A DNA stretch of 29,539 nt from a virus, in IMG/VR virus record IMGVR_UViG_3300042868_004804, positions 1 through 29,539 of that record; one strand, given 5' to 3'. Within the stretch, counting starts at the first letter, position 1. Each line of letters starts with the position of its first letter. The notes under the pieces were generated by a model. That model saw only the letters and a program-made list of their open reading frames with translations. It did no database searches and was not told the origin of the DNA. Of this stretch, positions 1 through 7,414 are shown piece after piece. A program made the position numbers and the translations under genes.

Positions 1-4
1 GAGC

Positions 5-1945
5 TTAGCTTGTAATGTCTACAATTTCACAGGCTCCAGCAACACAAGAAAGTTCTTGACTTCCAGTTGTTCCGTCTGTTGTTTCATATAACGAAAGCAT
101 TTCCCATCGAATTGAGTCAGGCATTTTACTTAACCATGACTCATATTCTTCTTTAGAAATTTCCTGATATGGAGCTTGCTTATAAGAGTGCTCTACTGAT
201 GGCAAGAACGATACTCCACCAATTGAATCAAAGTTATCAAACACCCAAGCACCAACACGCATCCACTCATCTTCTTCAACATTTACAGTAACACTTGGAT
301 TATGCTCTGTCCAATGAGTTCTGTATGTTTTCCACATTTCAAGGTGGTCAATTGCAGTAAGATCTTTTGTAAGAACTGCATTCTTTGGAGCCTTGATTGG
401 GAAGTAGAATACAGTTGTTGCTTCAGGCTTCATGACATCTGGTTCAAATGGAATTCCAGAGTCTTTCAAGAATTGTGTAAGAGGATCTTTATTGTCTGCT
501 CTAACACTTCTTACATAGTATTCTGAATACCATGGGTGGATGCCAGAAGATACTCCTGTAAGCTGTGAGACCGTTCCTGACGGCTTTACACAAGTAATTG
601 ATACTGACGGATTAATATTTAAAGACTTAGCCTCTTTATTGTTTACTAAAACAGATAGATCTCTCATTTCATCAAGAAGAGCCTCAAGAGCCTTTCCATT
701 TGTAGCAGTAATTTTATTTCCATAAATGCCCGTTAAAGATACACCAAGAAGTCTTTCTTCTTCACAATTATCTCTCCAAGTTTTTCTAATATACTTAAAG
801 TTTGTCAAAGTTGATTGCCATGTACCAAGGATGGTAGCAAGGCGAACTTTTTCAAGAAGTGTTTCTTTTGTATCAGTTGCATCAATTACAACCTCTGTTA
901 AATTACAAAATTCATTTGGACGAAGAAGAATTTCTCCACAAGGATTTGTTCCTCCAACTAGACTAGAATCTCTACGACCAAACTTATCAATATGCTTACG
1001 AACAGAATCCATATTATAGATGCCACGCTCACCTGATTTTGACTCATAAAGGTTTCTCCATTCACGAAGAAACTGAGCAGTATTTGGCTTTGAATTATAA
1101 ACAGCAGAGTTATTTGCTAAAGCTCTTTGTCCATTACCTTCCCACCACTGTCCACTCTTTGCCTTTGCCATTTCAAAGTCGTCAAGATTAGAAAGAGAAA
1201 TCAAAGCACTTCTGCGAACTCCACCAACAACAACAACTTCTCCAACCTTACACATTAGGTCGTGTGCTTCAATTGACTTTAGCTTTCTTCCTGCAGCAAG
1301 TCTAAAAGTTTCAATAGTAAATTTAAACAAGTCAACAAGTGGATCTGGTCCAGAAGCTCTTCCACCAAATACCTTTAGTCTTGCTCCTGATGGACGAACT
1401 TTTGAAACATCCCAGTTTGGAATCTGACCCTGATAAAGAAGTGCAATTAGTTCTTTAAAGGCTTTTGCCCATCCAAGCTTGGAATCATCAACAACAATAG
1501 TTGTATCTGTTTGAAAGAATGACTCAGAAATTACTGGAAGTTGATTAATGTATTTTTGCTCAACACTAAAGCCAACACCAGTTCCGTTCATCAAAATGTA
1601 CATTGCCTCATCAAAGGCTCTAGGGCTATCTACAGAGATAAAGGAACAATTGTAGGCTGCAATATGGTCTCTTTCTAAAGCAGGTCCAGCGGTCATTAGT
1701 GCCCTCATAGAAGGCATTATGTGATGATTTAAAATTGCTTCTCTAACTTCACTAAATACTTTTGCATTTGGGCTATACCCGTGATTAAGAACAAGATGAT
1801 CTCTCATAAAGTTACAGTATCTGTCAACAGTCTCCTGCCACGTTTCTCTACGGTTTTCGCTTTCAATCCAGCGAGCATACCTTGAGATATGAATAAAATT
1901 GCGGTAAGGATCTGTAATAGATCCATTGGAGTCAATAAATGACAT
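5..1945 (-). CDS. nrdJ: Adenosylcobalamin-dependent (class II) ribonucleoside-triphosphate reductase, monomeric RTPR type
   Basis: Reduces ribonucleotides to deoxyribonucleotides with a B12-generated thiyl radical, supplying dNTPs for phage replication in the cytoplasm. Numbering from the ATG at 1945 (646 aa), the AYNCSF motif gives C100, and NPCGEI gives N334, C336 and E338, with C347 eleven residues further on. This spacing matches C408/C419 of the Lactobacillus RTPR. A phosphate-binding PSGT lies at about 455-458. The C-terminal pair C634/C639 has the CxxxxC spacing of the RTPR redox shuttle. No key residue is missing, so it should be active. Start choice: an in-frame ATG exists at 1984, but AGAAGGA lies about 9 nt before the ATG at 1945. 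It is the last leftward gene seen and is transcribed divergently from the small gene at 2012. No B12 riboswitch fits in the short upstream gap. The family assignment is secure. Confidence 0.95.
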   Translation of the reverse strand: MSFIDSNGSITDPYRNFIHISRYARWIESENRRETWQETVDRYCNFMRDHLVLNHGYSPNAKVFSEVREAILNHHIMPSMRALMTAGPALERDHIAAYNCSFISVDSPRAFDEAMYILMNGTGVGFSVEQKYINQLPVISESFFQTDTTIVVDDSKLGWAKAFKELIALLYQGQIPNWDVSKVRPSGARLKVFGGRASGPDPLVDLFKFTIETFRLAAGRKLKSIEAHDLMCKVGEVVVVGGVRRSALISLSNLDDFEMAKAKSGQWWEGNGQRALANNSAVYNSKPNTAQFLREWRNLYESKSGERGIYNMDSVRKHIDKFGRRDSSLVGGTNPCGEILLRPNEFCNLTEVVIDATDTKETLLEKVRLATILGTWQSTLTNFKYIRKTWRDNCEEERLLGVSLTGIYGNKITATNGKALEALLDEMRDLSVLVNNKEAKSLNINPSVSITCVKPSGTVSQLTGVSSGIHPWYSEYYVRSVRADNKDPLTQFLKDSGIPFEPDVMKPEATTVFYFPIKAPKNAVLTKDLTAIDHLEMWKTYRTHWTEHNPSVTVNVEEDEWMRVGAWVFDNFDSIGGVSFLPSVEHSYKQAPYQEISKEEYESWLSKMPDSIRWEMLSLYETTDGTTGSQELSCVAGACEIVDITS

Positions 1946-2011
1946 TGTGTAACACGTCCTTCTGATAAAATGTAATAGATACATTCTACACGACTATTCA
2001 AGGAGAAGCAA

Positions 2012-2233
2012 ATGGACTTAACTATTCAAGAGGTAAATCACTATAACGATCTTGTAAAAAATAATAAAGCATTAAAAATAGAATGCCAATTTGATCCACA
2101 AGATACTGTTATTTCTAGAGTTGACAGCAGTGATAAAGTTTTCTTTTACTGTCTTGGATGTAGATCATCTTTTTATCCAGGAATTAATTTGATACAAAGA
2201 ATTAAAGGATATATTTCTTTATCTACTTCTTAA
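2012..2233 (+). CDS. Small CxxC protein of unknown function, plus-strand gene in a leftward block
   Basis: 73 aa, not recognised. The first half is charged and hydrophilic; a single YCLGC (CxxC) motif sits near residues 47-51, followed by a hydrophobic C-terminus. One CxxC could be half of a zinc site or a thiol pair. AAGGAG lies 7 nt before the ATG, which supports translation. The 3' end overlaps the convergent gene at 2223 by 11 nt, and the gene is divergent from the ribonucleotide reductase. TGATAAAAT in the 66-nt divergent gap is a possible extended -10. It is one of two isolated plus-strand genes inside the leftward structural/late block. Confidence 0.7.
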   Translation: MDLTIQEVNHYNDLVKNNKALKIECQFDPQDTVISRVDSSDKVFFYCLGCRSSFYPGINLIQRIKGYISLSTS

Positions 2234-2753
2234 ATAATATTTTAGAGTTGTTTGTTGACTCTTGAATATATTTTCTATTGACAAAACTTTTATCCCCTGG
2301 TTTTTTAATCTTGTCTTTTACTGAGAATGTATTAAAGACAGTTCCAGGAGAAAAGTAAGAAACAATTCCTTGACCAATTACCAATGCATAAACCTCTTCA
2401 TCTATTTCTTTTGAATCATTTGTTAGATTAATAATAAGTGTTGGACACTTAAAATTTAGTTCATACTCATCTCTTGGCATAGATCTTTTTACAAGTGATG
2501 TAGTTTTAATTTCAGCCTTTGAACATTGATAGTAAATTCTATCCGCAAGCTCTTCAATACTTTTGTCATTGTTATAAAGATAAGCATTGAATAGTTCTTC
2601 TGCTGGATATTCTGGAATAAGAAGAGTAATGCATATGTCAGCATTTTGTTCATGAACTGCTAGGTTATGAGGAGTGTTTTGTCTAATATATTTCTTTAAA
2701 AAAGTTTTAACTGGTTCTGAGTATTCATCACTTTTTATATATATTTTAGCCAT
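2223..2753 (-). CDS. Amidase_3-like protein lacking recognisable catalytic residues (tentative)
   Basis: 176 aa from the ATG at 2753, which lies 8 nt after the stop of the upstream glycosyltransferase; an upstream in-frame ATG would overlap that gene. The second half, running from ELADRIYYQ through KCPTLIINLTNDSKEIDEE to GQGIVSYF, follows the order of the C-terminal half of N-acetylmuramoyl-L-alanine amidases (Amidase_3: a helix, then P-x-hydrophobic-E-x-G-F, then A-x-A-I-x-x-G-I-x-x-Y-F). The zinc-binding His of the SIHA-like strand and the catalytic Glu of the VLVE-like strand are not present in the aligned places (TLLI and IINL). If homologous it is probably a binding rather than cleaving protein. 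It sits downstream of holin-like and glycosyltransferase genes, so a cell-envelope role is plausible. The similarity was judged by eye only. Confidence 0.6.
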   Translation of the reverse strand: MAKIYIKSDEYSEPVKTFLKKYIRQNTPHNLAVHEQNADICITLLIPEYPAEELFNAYLYNNDKSIEELADRIYYQCSKAEIKTTSLVKRSMPRDEYELNFKCPTLIINLTNDSKEIDEEVYALVIGQGIVSYFSPGTVFNTFSVKDKIKKPGDKSFVNRKYIQESTNNSKILFKK

Positions 2754-2760
2754 ACCTATA

Positions 2761-3852
2761 TTATAACGCAAGAATTTTTTTACAAGCTTCTTCCCAGTCA
2801 TATCCTCTTTGCTTCATTGAAAACTTTTCGGATATAATTTCAAAGTTTTTTTCTCTTTCCTGAAGTCTTATTTTTGGATCTAACAATTCTTCCATATGCC
2901 CCAACCACTCATCTGGAGTAGATGCAACTCTTCCAACTCCAGAATCAGCAAGTAGTTGATACTCTGGTAATGCTTGTGCAATAAAAGGTATTCCAGAGGC
3001 TCCGTATTCAAGACCCTTCAAATATGACTTTGCATGATTAAATTCAACATCTCTTAATGGAACAATTCCAACATCCATTTTTCTATATAATTCTGGAACA
3101 TTCATCATTGTCTTCATTGGCTCAAACGTACAATATCTTTTATCAATTCCAATTTGTTGTGCTGCGGTTGGAGCATTAATAATATTTCCTGCATGATGAA
3201 ACTTTAAATGTTTTTGTTTTAGAAATTCTCCAAAGAAAGGATTAAGAGTTTCTAGATCTCCAGATCTCCAAGGAGTTGCCCCTACCCATCCAAACTTTGG
3301 AAGAAGACCAGCATAGTCTTTTCTCTTTATTCCCCATCTTTCAATATCAATACCATTTCTTATTAAAAATATTGGCTTGTCTGGATATTTTTTTTGATAA
3401 AAATCTTTTAAGAATGGGGTAGATGTTATTAAGGCATCTGCTTGTTCAATAATTGCAATATAGTGATCTCTATTATTATCTGGATTTGAATCTGGATGAG
3501 TTGTTTTATATGCAAGATTAGTCTCTTCAAGACCTTCCATATGATCATCAATATCAACAACAATTTTTTGACCAAGCTCTCTTGCTTTTTTAACATGGTC
3601 AACAAATCTTTTAAGCATAACTAGTTTTAGAACAACTATGTCCCATCCATGTATTGCTCTTTCATCTGGAATTAAAATACCAAAAGCATGTTCTTCGCTA
3701 AACCCTGGTAGACCAATTCCACTTTCCCAGCCATGCTCCTTCAATTGCTTCATTGGAAGGTATGCTCTGTACCAGCCACATCCATTTGGTTGTAAAGGTT
3801 TTACACCAAAAGACCAGTCGTAAGTTAAAAAAGCAATTGTCGGAGTTGGCAT
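2761..3852 (-). CDS. GT-B fold glycosyltransferase (GT4-like)
   Basis: 363 aa. Probably transfers a sugar from an activated donor to a virion or host target; the acceptor is unknown. The N-terminal half has the Rossmann-like pattern KIVVDIDDHMEG at about 96-107 and ADALITSTPFLKDF before the linker, then IRNGIDIERW, which is typical of the start of the second domain in group-1 glycosyltransferases. Near the C-terminus, KSYLKGLEYGASGIPFIA matches the donor-binding EX7E-type region. The length is normal for the family. It starts 6 nt after the stop of the holin-like gene and is followed 8 nt later by the amidase-like gene, so all three are probably cotranscribed from the strong promoter at 4169-4197. 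It may modify the tail fibres or the host surface. Confidence 0.85.
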   Translation of the reverse strand: MPTPTIAFLTYDWSFGVKPLQPNGCGWYRAYLPMKQLKEHGWESGIGLPGFSEEHAFGILIPDERAIHGWDIVVLKLVMLKRFVDHVKKARELGQKIVVDIDDHMEGLEETNLAYKTTHPDSNPDNNRDHYIAIIEQADALITSTPFLKDFYQKKYPDKPIFLIRNGIDIERWGIKRKDYAGLLPKFGWVGATPWRSGDLETLNPFFGEFLKQKHLKFHHAGNIINAPTAAQQIGIDKRYCTFEPMKTMMNVPELYRKMDVGIVPLRDVEFNHAKSYLKGLEYGASGIPFIAQALPEYQLLADSGVGRVASTPDEWLGHMEELLDPKIRLQEREKNFEIISEKFSMKQRGYDWEEACKKILAL

Positions 3853-3858
3853 AGGTTA

Positions 3859-4137
3859 CTACTTACTCTGCGTCTTTTTTGTAGCAGTCTTTTTTACTGC
3901 TTTAACAACTTCTGCAGCAACTTCTTCGGAAGTTGAGTTACCAGAAATTTTTCCAAAAGCAATATCATTCTTATTAAAGAATCTAATAGCAACTGGTGCA
4001 AATGCAGCAACTAGAGCATATAGGTATGTATATGGATCTGTATTACCTGCCATATATAGTGCAAGAGCTGCACCTAAAAATGAGCGACCATAAGATTGCA
4101 CCATTTCTTTTTGTGATTTTGTTAACTTGAGTACCAT
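3859..4137 (-). CDS. Holin-like small membrane protein
   Basis: 92 aa. Two hydrophobic helices are visible at about residues 17-30 (FLGAALALYMAG) and 35-53 (YTYLYALVAAFAPVAIRFF), joined by a short NTDP turn and followed by a lysine-rich tail. This two-helix plan and the APVAIRFFNKND exit motif resemble class II actinophage holins, which form inner-membrane lesions at lysis. AGGAGA precedes the ATG at good distance. It is the first gene after a near-consensus promoter at 4169-4197. No complete endolysin is visible next to it, so the lysis role is inferred from topology. It could instead be a small structural membrane protein. Confidence 0.65.
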   Translation of the reverse strand: MVLKLTKSQKEMVQSYGRSFLGAALALYMAGNTDPYTYLYALVAAFAPVAIRFFNKNDIAFGKISGNSTSEEVAAEVVKAVKKTATKKTQSK

Positions 4138-4168
4138 TTTATTTCTCCTGTCTATAGTACTTAGTAAG

Positions 4169-4197
4169 ATTATATCTTAAAGTTATAAAGTTGTCAA
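4169..4197 (-). promoter_or_regulatory. Consensus sigma-70/SigA-type promoter for holin-like operon
   Basis: On the minus strand this reads TTGACA, a 17-nt spacer, then TATAAT: both hexamers are perfect. It lies about 30 nt upstream of the holin-like start codon, in the 64-nt gap after the fibronectin-domain gene. It would drive the holin-like, glycosyltransferase, amidase-like and possibly reductase genes. It has no TGTCA-N11 element, so it is a different promoter class from those of the right arm. Confidence 0.85.
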
Positions 4198-4201
4198 ATA
4201 T

Positions 4202-5059
4202 TTAAATTCCATAGCTCCATTGAGATCCATTCCAAACTCTTGCTTGAGAATCTACCCAAGATGTACCATTCCAAACTTTAGGGAAAGCCACTACCCAGGC
4301 AGAGCCATTCCATACTTTAAAAATTCCACCAATGGTTTTGGCGGTTAAAGATGCAGCAGTTCCTTCTCCAGCTGAATTAACGGCAGTAACTGTATAGGAG
4401 TAATCTGCATATGGAGATAGCCCCGTATGCGTGTAAGATGTTGCTGCAGTATTTTGAAGCAGTGTTGTACCATTTCTAAGTGCATAACTAGTTACAGTAG
4501 CCCCACCATTACTAGCTGGTGCTGCCCAAGATAGACCAATTTGTCCAACTGTTGAAGTATTTGCAGCAAATGACTGAGGTGCAGATGGAACAGTTACTGT
4601 TGGAGGAGTTGGAGGTGGAGGAGTTGGAGGTGGAGGAGCTGGAGGTGGAGGAGTTGGAGGTGGGGGAGGAGGTGGGGGTGGAGGAGATGGTCTAGTTGGA
4701 GTTGTACTTGAAACGCTAACAGATGGAGTTATTCCAAGATAGTGTCCAGAAATTGATGCTGTAAAAGTAAATGATGCTGGATTTGCTCCATATACATGTG
4801 TGTATCCTTTATTTGCACGAAAAGTTTGGGCTCCGCCCTGTGTATTATTATAGCTTGTAGTTCCAGATATTGATCCGCCATAGTTTAAAACTTGTTGATC
4901 GTTATGTGTATATTGGTTTTCAGTATAAACACCAATTGTTGCAGTTGTACTAGTTGAGCTAGAATCTACACCTGACCAAGATACATCTAAGCCAACACGC
5001 ATTCCATTTGCACTAGATCCACTTCCACCATATCTCCAAGAACCCCAGACTATTGCCAT
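4202..5059 (-). CDS. Tail/virion adhesin with proline-rich linker, fibronectin type III domain and VWNG repeats
   Basis: 285 aa. Residues 1-120 form a Ser/Thr/Gly-rich beta-type domain of unknown family. Residues 123-153 are almost entirely proline, broken by T and A, and form a rigid spacer. Residues 156-243 match a fibronectin type III domain (SAPQSFAANTS, then SYALRNG, then SYTHTGLSPYADYSYTVTAVNSAG). The last 40 residues carry three copies of a VWNGxxW motif, a repeat found at the ends of actinophage structural proteins. It is probably displayed on the tail and binds host surface carbohydrate or protein. The proline segment is coded by a repetitive CCA/CCT tract (about 4600-4690), prone to length change. 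It follows the gene ending at 5068 with an 8-nt gap. Confidence 0.8.
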   Translation of the reverse strand: MAIVWGSWRYGGSGSSANGMRVGLDVSWSGVDSSSTSTTATIGVYTENQYTHNDQQVLNYGGSISGTTSYNNTQGGAQTFRANKGYTHVYGANPASFTFTASISGHYLGITPSVSVSSTTPTRPSPPPPPPPPPPTPPPPAPPPPTPPPPTPPTVTVPSAPQSFAANTSTVGQIGLSWAAPASNGGATVTSYALRNGTTLLQNTAATSYTHTGLSPYADYSYTVTAVNSAGEGTAASLTAKTIGGIFKVWNGSAWVVAFPKVWNGTSWVDSQARVWNGSQWSYGI

Positions 5060-5067
5060 AATAGGTC

Positions 5068-5613
5068 CTAGAAATCAATCCAGATATCGCCAATATTTAC
5101 TGCTGTAGGTTGTGCTGCTTGAACAAAAATATTTCTATTTAGAATAGTTCCTTCATATCTAAGAGTTGGTTTTAAATTAATTTGTGTTTGAATTGCAGAA
5201 GTCACACCATCAACATAGTTAAGTTCAGCAGTAGATGCAGTAATACCATCAAGAACATTAAGCTCAGTTGATGTAGCAGTAAGAGTGACATCTTCATTAA
5301 TTTTTGGTGTAGTCAATGTTTTATTAGTAAGATTTTGTTCATTAGTTGTTCCAACAACAGCACCAGTAGCACCATGAGCAGCAGTTGCATTAACATGAGT
5401 AGAAGTATCAATTGCATTAATTCTATTATTAAAATCTACAAGGTTTGCATAAATGCTATCAGTTCCATCAATTGTATTTCCATTTGTAGAATTTCCATAA
5501 TAAAATAGTTCTAATGCATCTTGAATATTTGCACTCTCTCCTAGAGCTGGAACATATGTATCAAAAGCTGGAGTAAATAAAAGACCTTTTGTTTCACTAA
5601 TTGGTTGTGGCAT
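5068..5613 (-). CDS. Tail fibre protein with ELNxLDG repeats
   Basis: 181 aa from the ATG at 5613; an in-frame GTG lies 9 nt upstream, but GGAGCGGG is better spaced for the ATG. The centre carries two copies of a TxELNxLDGxT motif (STELNVLDGIT and TAELNYVDGVT), followed by AIQTQIN. The same module occurs in the tail-collar protein at 6654 (RELQFLDGAT, then NIQTQLN). These repeats are common in phage fibre shafts. The C-terminus GDIWIDF matches a motif also seen in the middle of the protein at 16186. It is probably a virion tail accessory or fibre segment. The start overlaps the end of the preceding gene closely, which suggests translational coupling. Confidence 0.75.
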   Translation of the reverse strand: MPQPISETKGLLFTPAFDTYVPALGESANIQDALELFYYGNSTNGNTIDGTDSIYANLVDFNNRINAIDTSTHVNATAAHGATGAVVGTTNEQNLTNKTLTTPKINEDVTLTATSTELNVLDGITASTAELNYVDGVTSAIQTQINLKPTLRYEGTILNRNIFVQAAQPTAVNIGDIWIDF

Positions 5614-5614
5614 T

Positions 5615-6214
5615 TTAAGCACCCGCTCCAGCAGTTATATAGAAATTTATAGGAACTGCAGATGCTGATATTAAAGATACAGATCCTGAAGATAGTTGTG
5701 CACTTTTTAATTCTGCAACAAAGGTTTTTACACCTGAAATTGTTTGAATGCTTTTATTTGAAATAGATATAAAAGCTGGATTATTTAATTCTGCAGTTGC
5801 TTGAACAAGAATTGTATCTGAATCTAAATCTTCTGGAGCATTTGGATAAAATCCAACACTTCCTGTTAATGGAATAAATACCGATCCACTTCCAGCTGTA
5901 AAATCAACTGGCTTTTTAACACTATGCGATAATGGTTGAAATTTTAATATTCCTTGCCAAGCAGTACCACCAGGAATTGTATTTAATTTATAGACCGTTC
6001 CATAATTTCCACCGAGTTCATTATTTATATACAAGTCGCTAACTTTTGCATCTACAAGAGTTGCTACATTTGCTGCTGCTGTAGGAAGACCAAATCCATA
6101 ATAGAATTGAGATCCTCTTTCTCCTTGTGGACCAACATCAACACTTACAGATACTGAGGCAGGTGGTCCAACTACAACTAATTCATCACTAGAAATAATA
6201 GTATCTATTGCCAT
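5615..6214 (-). CDS. Tail protein with short collagen-like GPQGERG segment
   Basis: 199 aa. The N-terminal strand (DELVVVGPPASVSVSVDVG) runs into GPQGERG, a collagen-like neck, and then into a beta-rich body with no family I can name. It forms a pair with the 121-aa protein encoded just upstream. The same order, a BppU-like protein followed by a protein with an N-terminal strand ending in GPQGPRG, recurs at 14506-13689. The pair probably forms a tail or baseplate attachment unit. The start codon is one nucleotide after the upstream stop. There is only a weak GGCGGT upstream, so coupling is likely. Confidence 0.75.
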   Translation of the reverse strand: MAIDTIISSDELVVVGPPASVSVSVDVGPQGERGSQFYYGFGLPTAAANVATLVDAKVSDLYINNELGGNYGTVYKLNTIPGGTAWQGILKFQPLSHSVKKPVDFTAGSGSVFIPLTGSVGFYPNAPEDLDSDTILVQATAELNNPAFISISNKSIQTISGVKTFVAELKSAQLSSGSVSLISASAVPINFYITAGAGA

Positions 6215-6215
6215 G

Positions 6216-6581
6216 CTACGTTACCGCCACATCTTGTGTAACACTTATTGTTCCAGTCAAAAGTGTAAATATTTTTCCACTGGCATTATTTTGAATTTGC
6301 AAATCATATAAGTATGATGGATTTATTAACTTCCTACCGCCAGCTGGTTTGATGGTGCAGGAAACATGGTCTCCATCTAGAACAGTTGCTGAAGCGTCTG
6401 TTGAAGCAGTAATAGAGTTTATAACAGATGCAGATGCACCTCTAGACTCACCAACTACAAATAATGCACTGTAGCTAGAAAGGTTATCAAAGACTCCACC
6501 AGTTGAATTTTTGGGGTAAACAAAAAACTCAAAAGTATCACCTGCATAGTAGTTAAAATTATATGTACCTGGAAATGCCAT
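6216..6581 (-). CDS. BppU N-terminal-like baseplate/tail protein
   Basis: 121 aa. The opening (YNFNYYAGDTFEFFVYPKN) and the later pattern L-x-x-Y-x-A-x-x-V, then a short immunoglobulin-like beta region ending in LLTGTISVTQDVA, match the small N-terminal domain of baseplate upper proteins and related phage tail proteins. It probably anchors the following fibre-like protein to the tail. AAGGTG sits 7-8 nt before the ATG. An extended -10 (TGGTATAAT) 18 nt upstream could start transcription of this gene and the genes to 4202. It is paralogous in size and order to the 14162-14506 gene. Confidence 0.7.
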   Translation of the reverse strand: MAFPGTYNFNYYAGDTFEFFVYPKNSTGGVFDNLSSYSALFVVGESRGASASVINSITASTDASATVLDGDHVSCTIKPAGGRKLINPSYLYDLQIQNNASGKIFTLLTGTISVTQDVAVT

Positions 6582-6599
6582 AGTTAATCACCTTAAATT

Positions 6600-6617
6600 A
6601 TTATACCATGAGGTATA
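6600..6617 (-). promoter_or_regulatory. Extended -10 promoter overlapped by an inverted repeat
   Basis: Minus-strand TGGTATAAT is a perfect extended -10 box. It lies inside a perfect 6-bp dyad TATACC-N4-GGTATA (plus strand 6602-6617). No -35 hexamer is visible at 17 nt. Transcription would start about 11 nt before the ATG at 6581, leaving a short leader with the AAGGTG ribosome site. The dyad over the -10 recalls those of the right-arm promoters. Confidence 0.5.
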
Positions 6618-6653
6618 TCTTAAATAAAAAACCTTTCATATTATAGTATTTTT

Positions 6654-7406
6654 TTATGTTTTTATAATAAAGTTTACTACTAAAGATGGTTGCATATTAT
6701 TGTGTGCCTCATTACTACCAGTTGAACCAGTGGTTGGTTGAGCCTGTGGGTTGTTTCCCGAAGGAACAACAGCACTACTTCCACCACCACCAGAACCAAA
6801 TACAATTTGACCTGGATGACTATGACTTGCAAGCTGTGCTATTGTAAGAACATGTGTTTGTGCACCACCCCATGTTCCAAGTGTTCTTGCATCTAGGGCT
6901 GTTCCAGTTGGAGCACCAGTTGTAAACGCTCCAGTACTTGATCCAGCACCAGTTCCAGCACCAATTGGTGCACGTCCTCTAAAATCTGGTAAATTAAATG
7001 TGCTAGATCCATCTCCACCTCCATAAGTTGACCCAACTATTCCAAAAAGTGTTGAATAAGTAGCCCTAGATACCGAAGCTCCGTTACACAATAGCCACCC
7101 ACTTGGGGCTGTTGCTCCAGCATACATAGTAAGAGATCCAGCTGGAACACCTCCAACTCCAGACAAAGCATTTAACTGTGTTTGAATATTTGAAGTAGCA
7201 CCATCTAAAAATTGAAGTTCTCTATTTGAAACATTTCCAATATCTGCAGAAGTTGCTGTAAAAGTAGATGCATTCAATGCTGAAACACTTGCAGAAGCTA
7301 AAGTTGCTGCTTGAACTAATAAATTATTTACATTTGCATACTTTGAAGTAAATCCAATAACATTAAGAGGCTGGTTATAATTATGGTTTAATTTATTTAG
7401 ACCCAT
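6654..7406 (-). CDS. Tail-collar domain fibre protein
   Basis: 250 aa. The N-terminal part is a shaft with an ELQFLDGATSNIQTQLN repeat. From about residue 90 it has the Phage Tail Collar signature: GSLTMYAG, then APSGWLLCNGASVSRATYSTLF, then YGGGDGSSTFNLPDFRGRAPIG. The C-terminal part has LASHSHPG and NNMQPSLVVNFIIKT, matching the metal-binding HxH segment and the terminal strand of short-tail-fibre-like and microcystin-dependent-protein-like receptor-binding proteins. It probably contacts the host surface. TAGGAA lies before the ATG. It follows the 1000-aa structural gene after 8 nt. A second collar protein is encoded at 16186. Confidence 0.88.
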   Translation of the reverse strand: MGLNKLNHNYNQPLNVIGFTSKYANVNNLLVQAATLASASVSALNASTFTATSADIGNVSNRELQFLDGATSNIQTQLNALSGVGGVPAGSLTMYAGATAPSGWLLCNGASVSRATYSTLFGIVGSTYGGGDGSSTFNLPDFRGRAPIGAGTGAGSSTGAFTTGAPTGTALDARTLGTWGGAQTHVLTIAQLASHSHPGQIVFGSGGGGSSAVVPSGNNPQAQPTTGSTGSNEAHNNMQPSLVVNFIIKT

Positions 7407-7414
7407 TTTTATTC

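Noticed and set aside
302-1019. Plus-strand open frames opposite the ribonucleotide reductase
   Set aside because: They lack ribosome sites and family matches; the minus-strand reductase is unambiguous.
1946-2011. Cobalamin riboswitch before the B12-dependent reductase
   Set aside because: The gap is only 66 nt, too short for a cobalamin riboswitch, and none of its conserved elements are seen.
4600-4690. Tandem repeat as a non-coding satellite or CRISPR-like array
   Set aside because: It is the coding sequence of the proline-rich linker, in frame; there are no unique spacers between units. No CRISPR array is present anywhere in the window.
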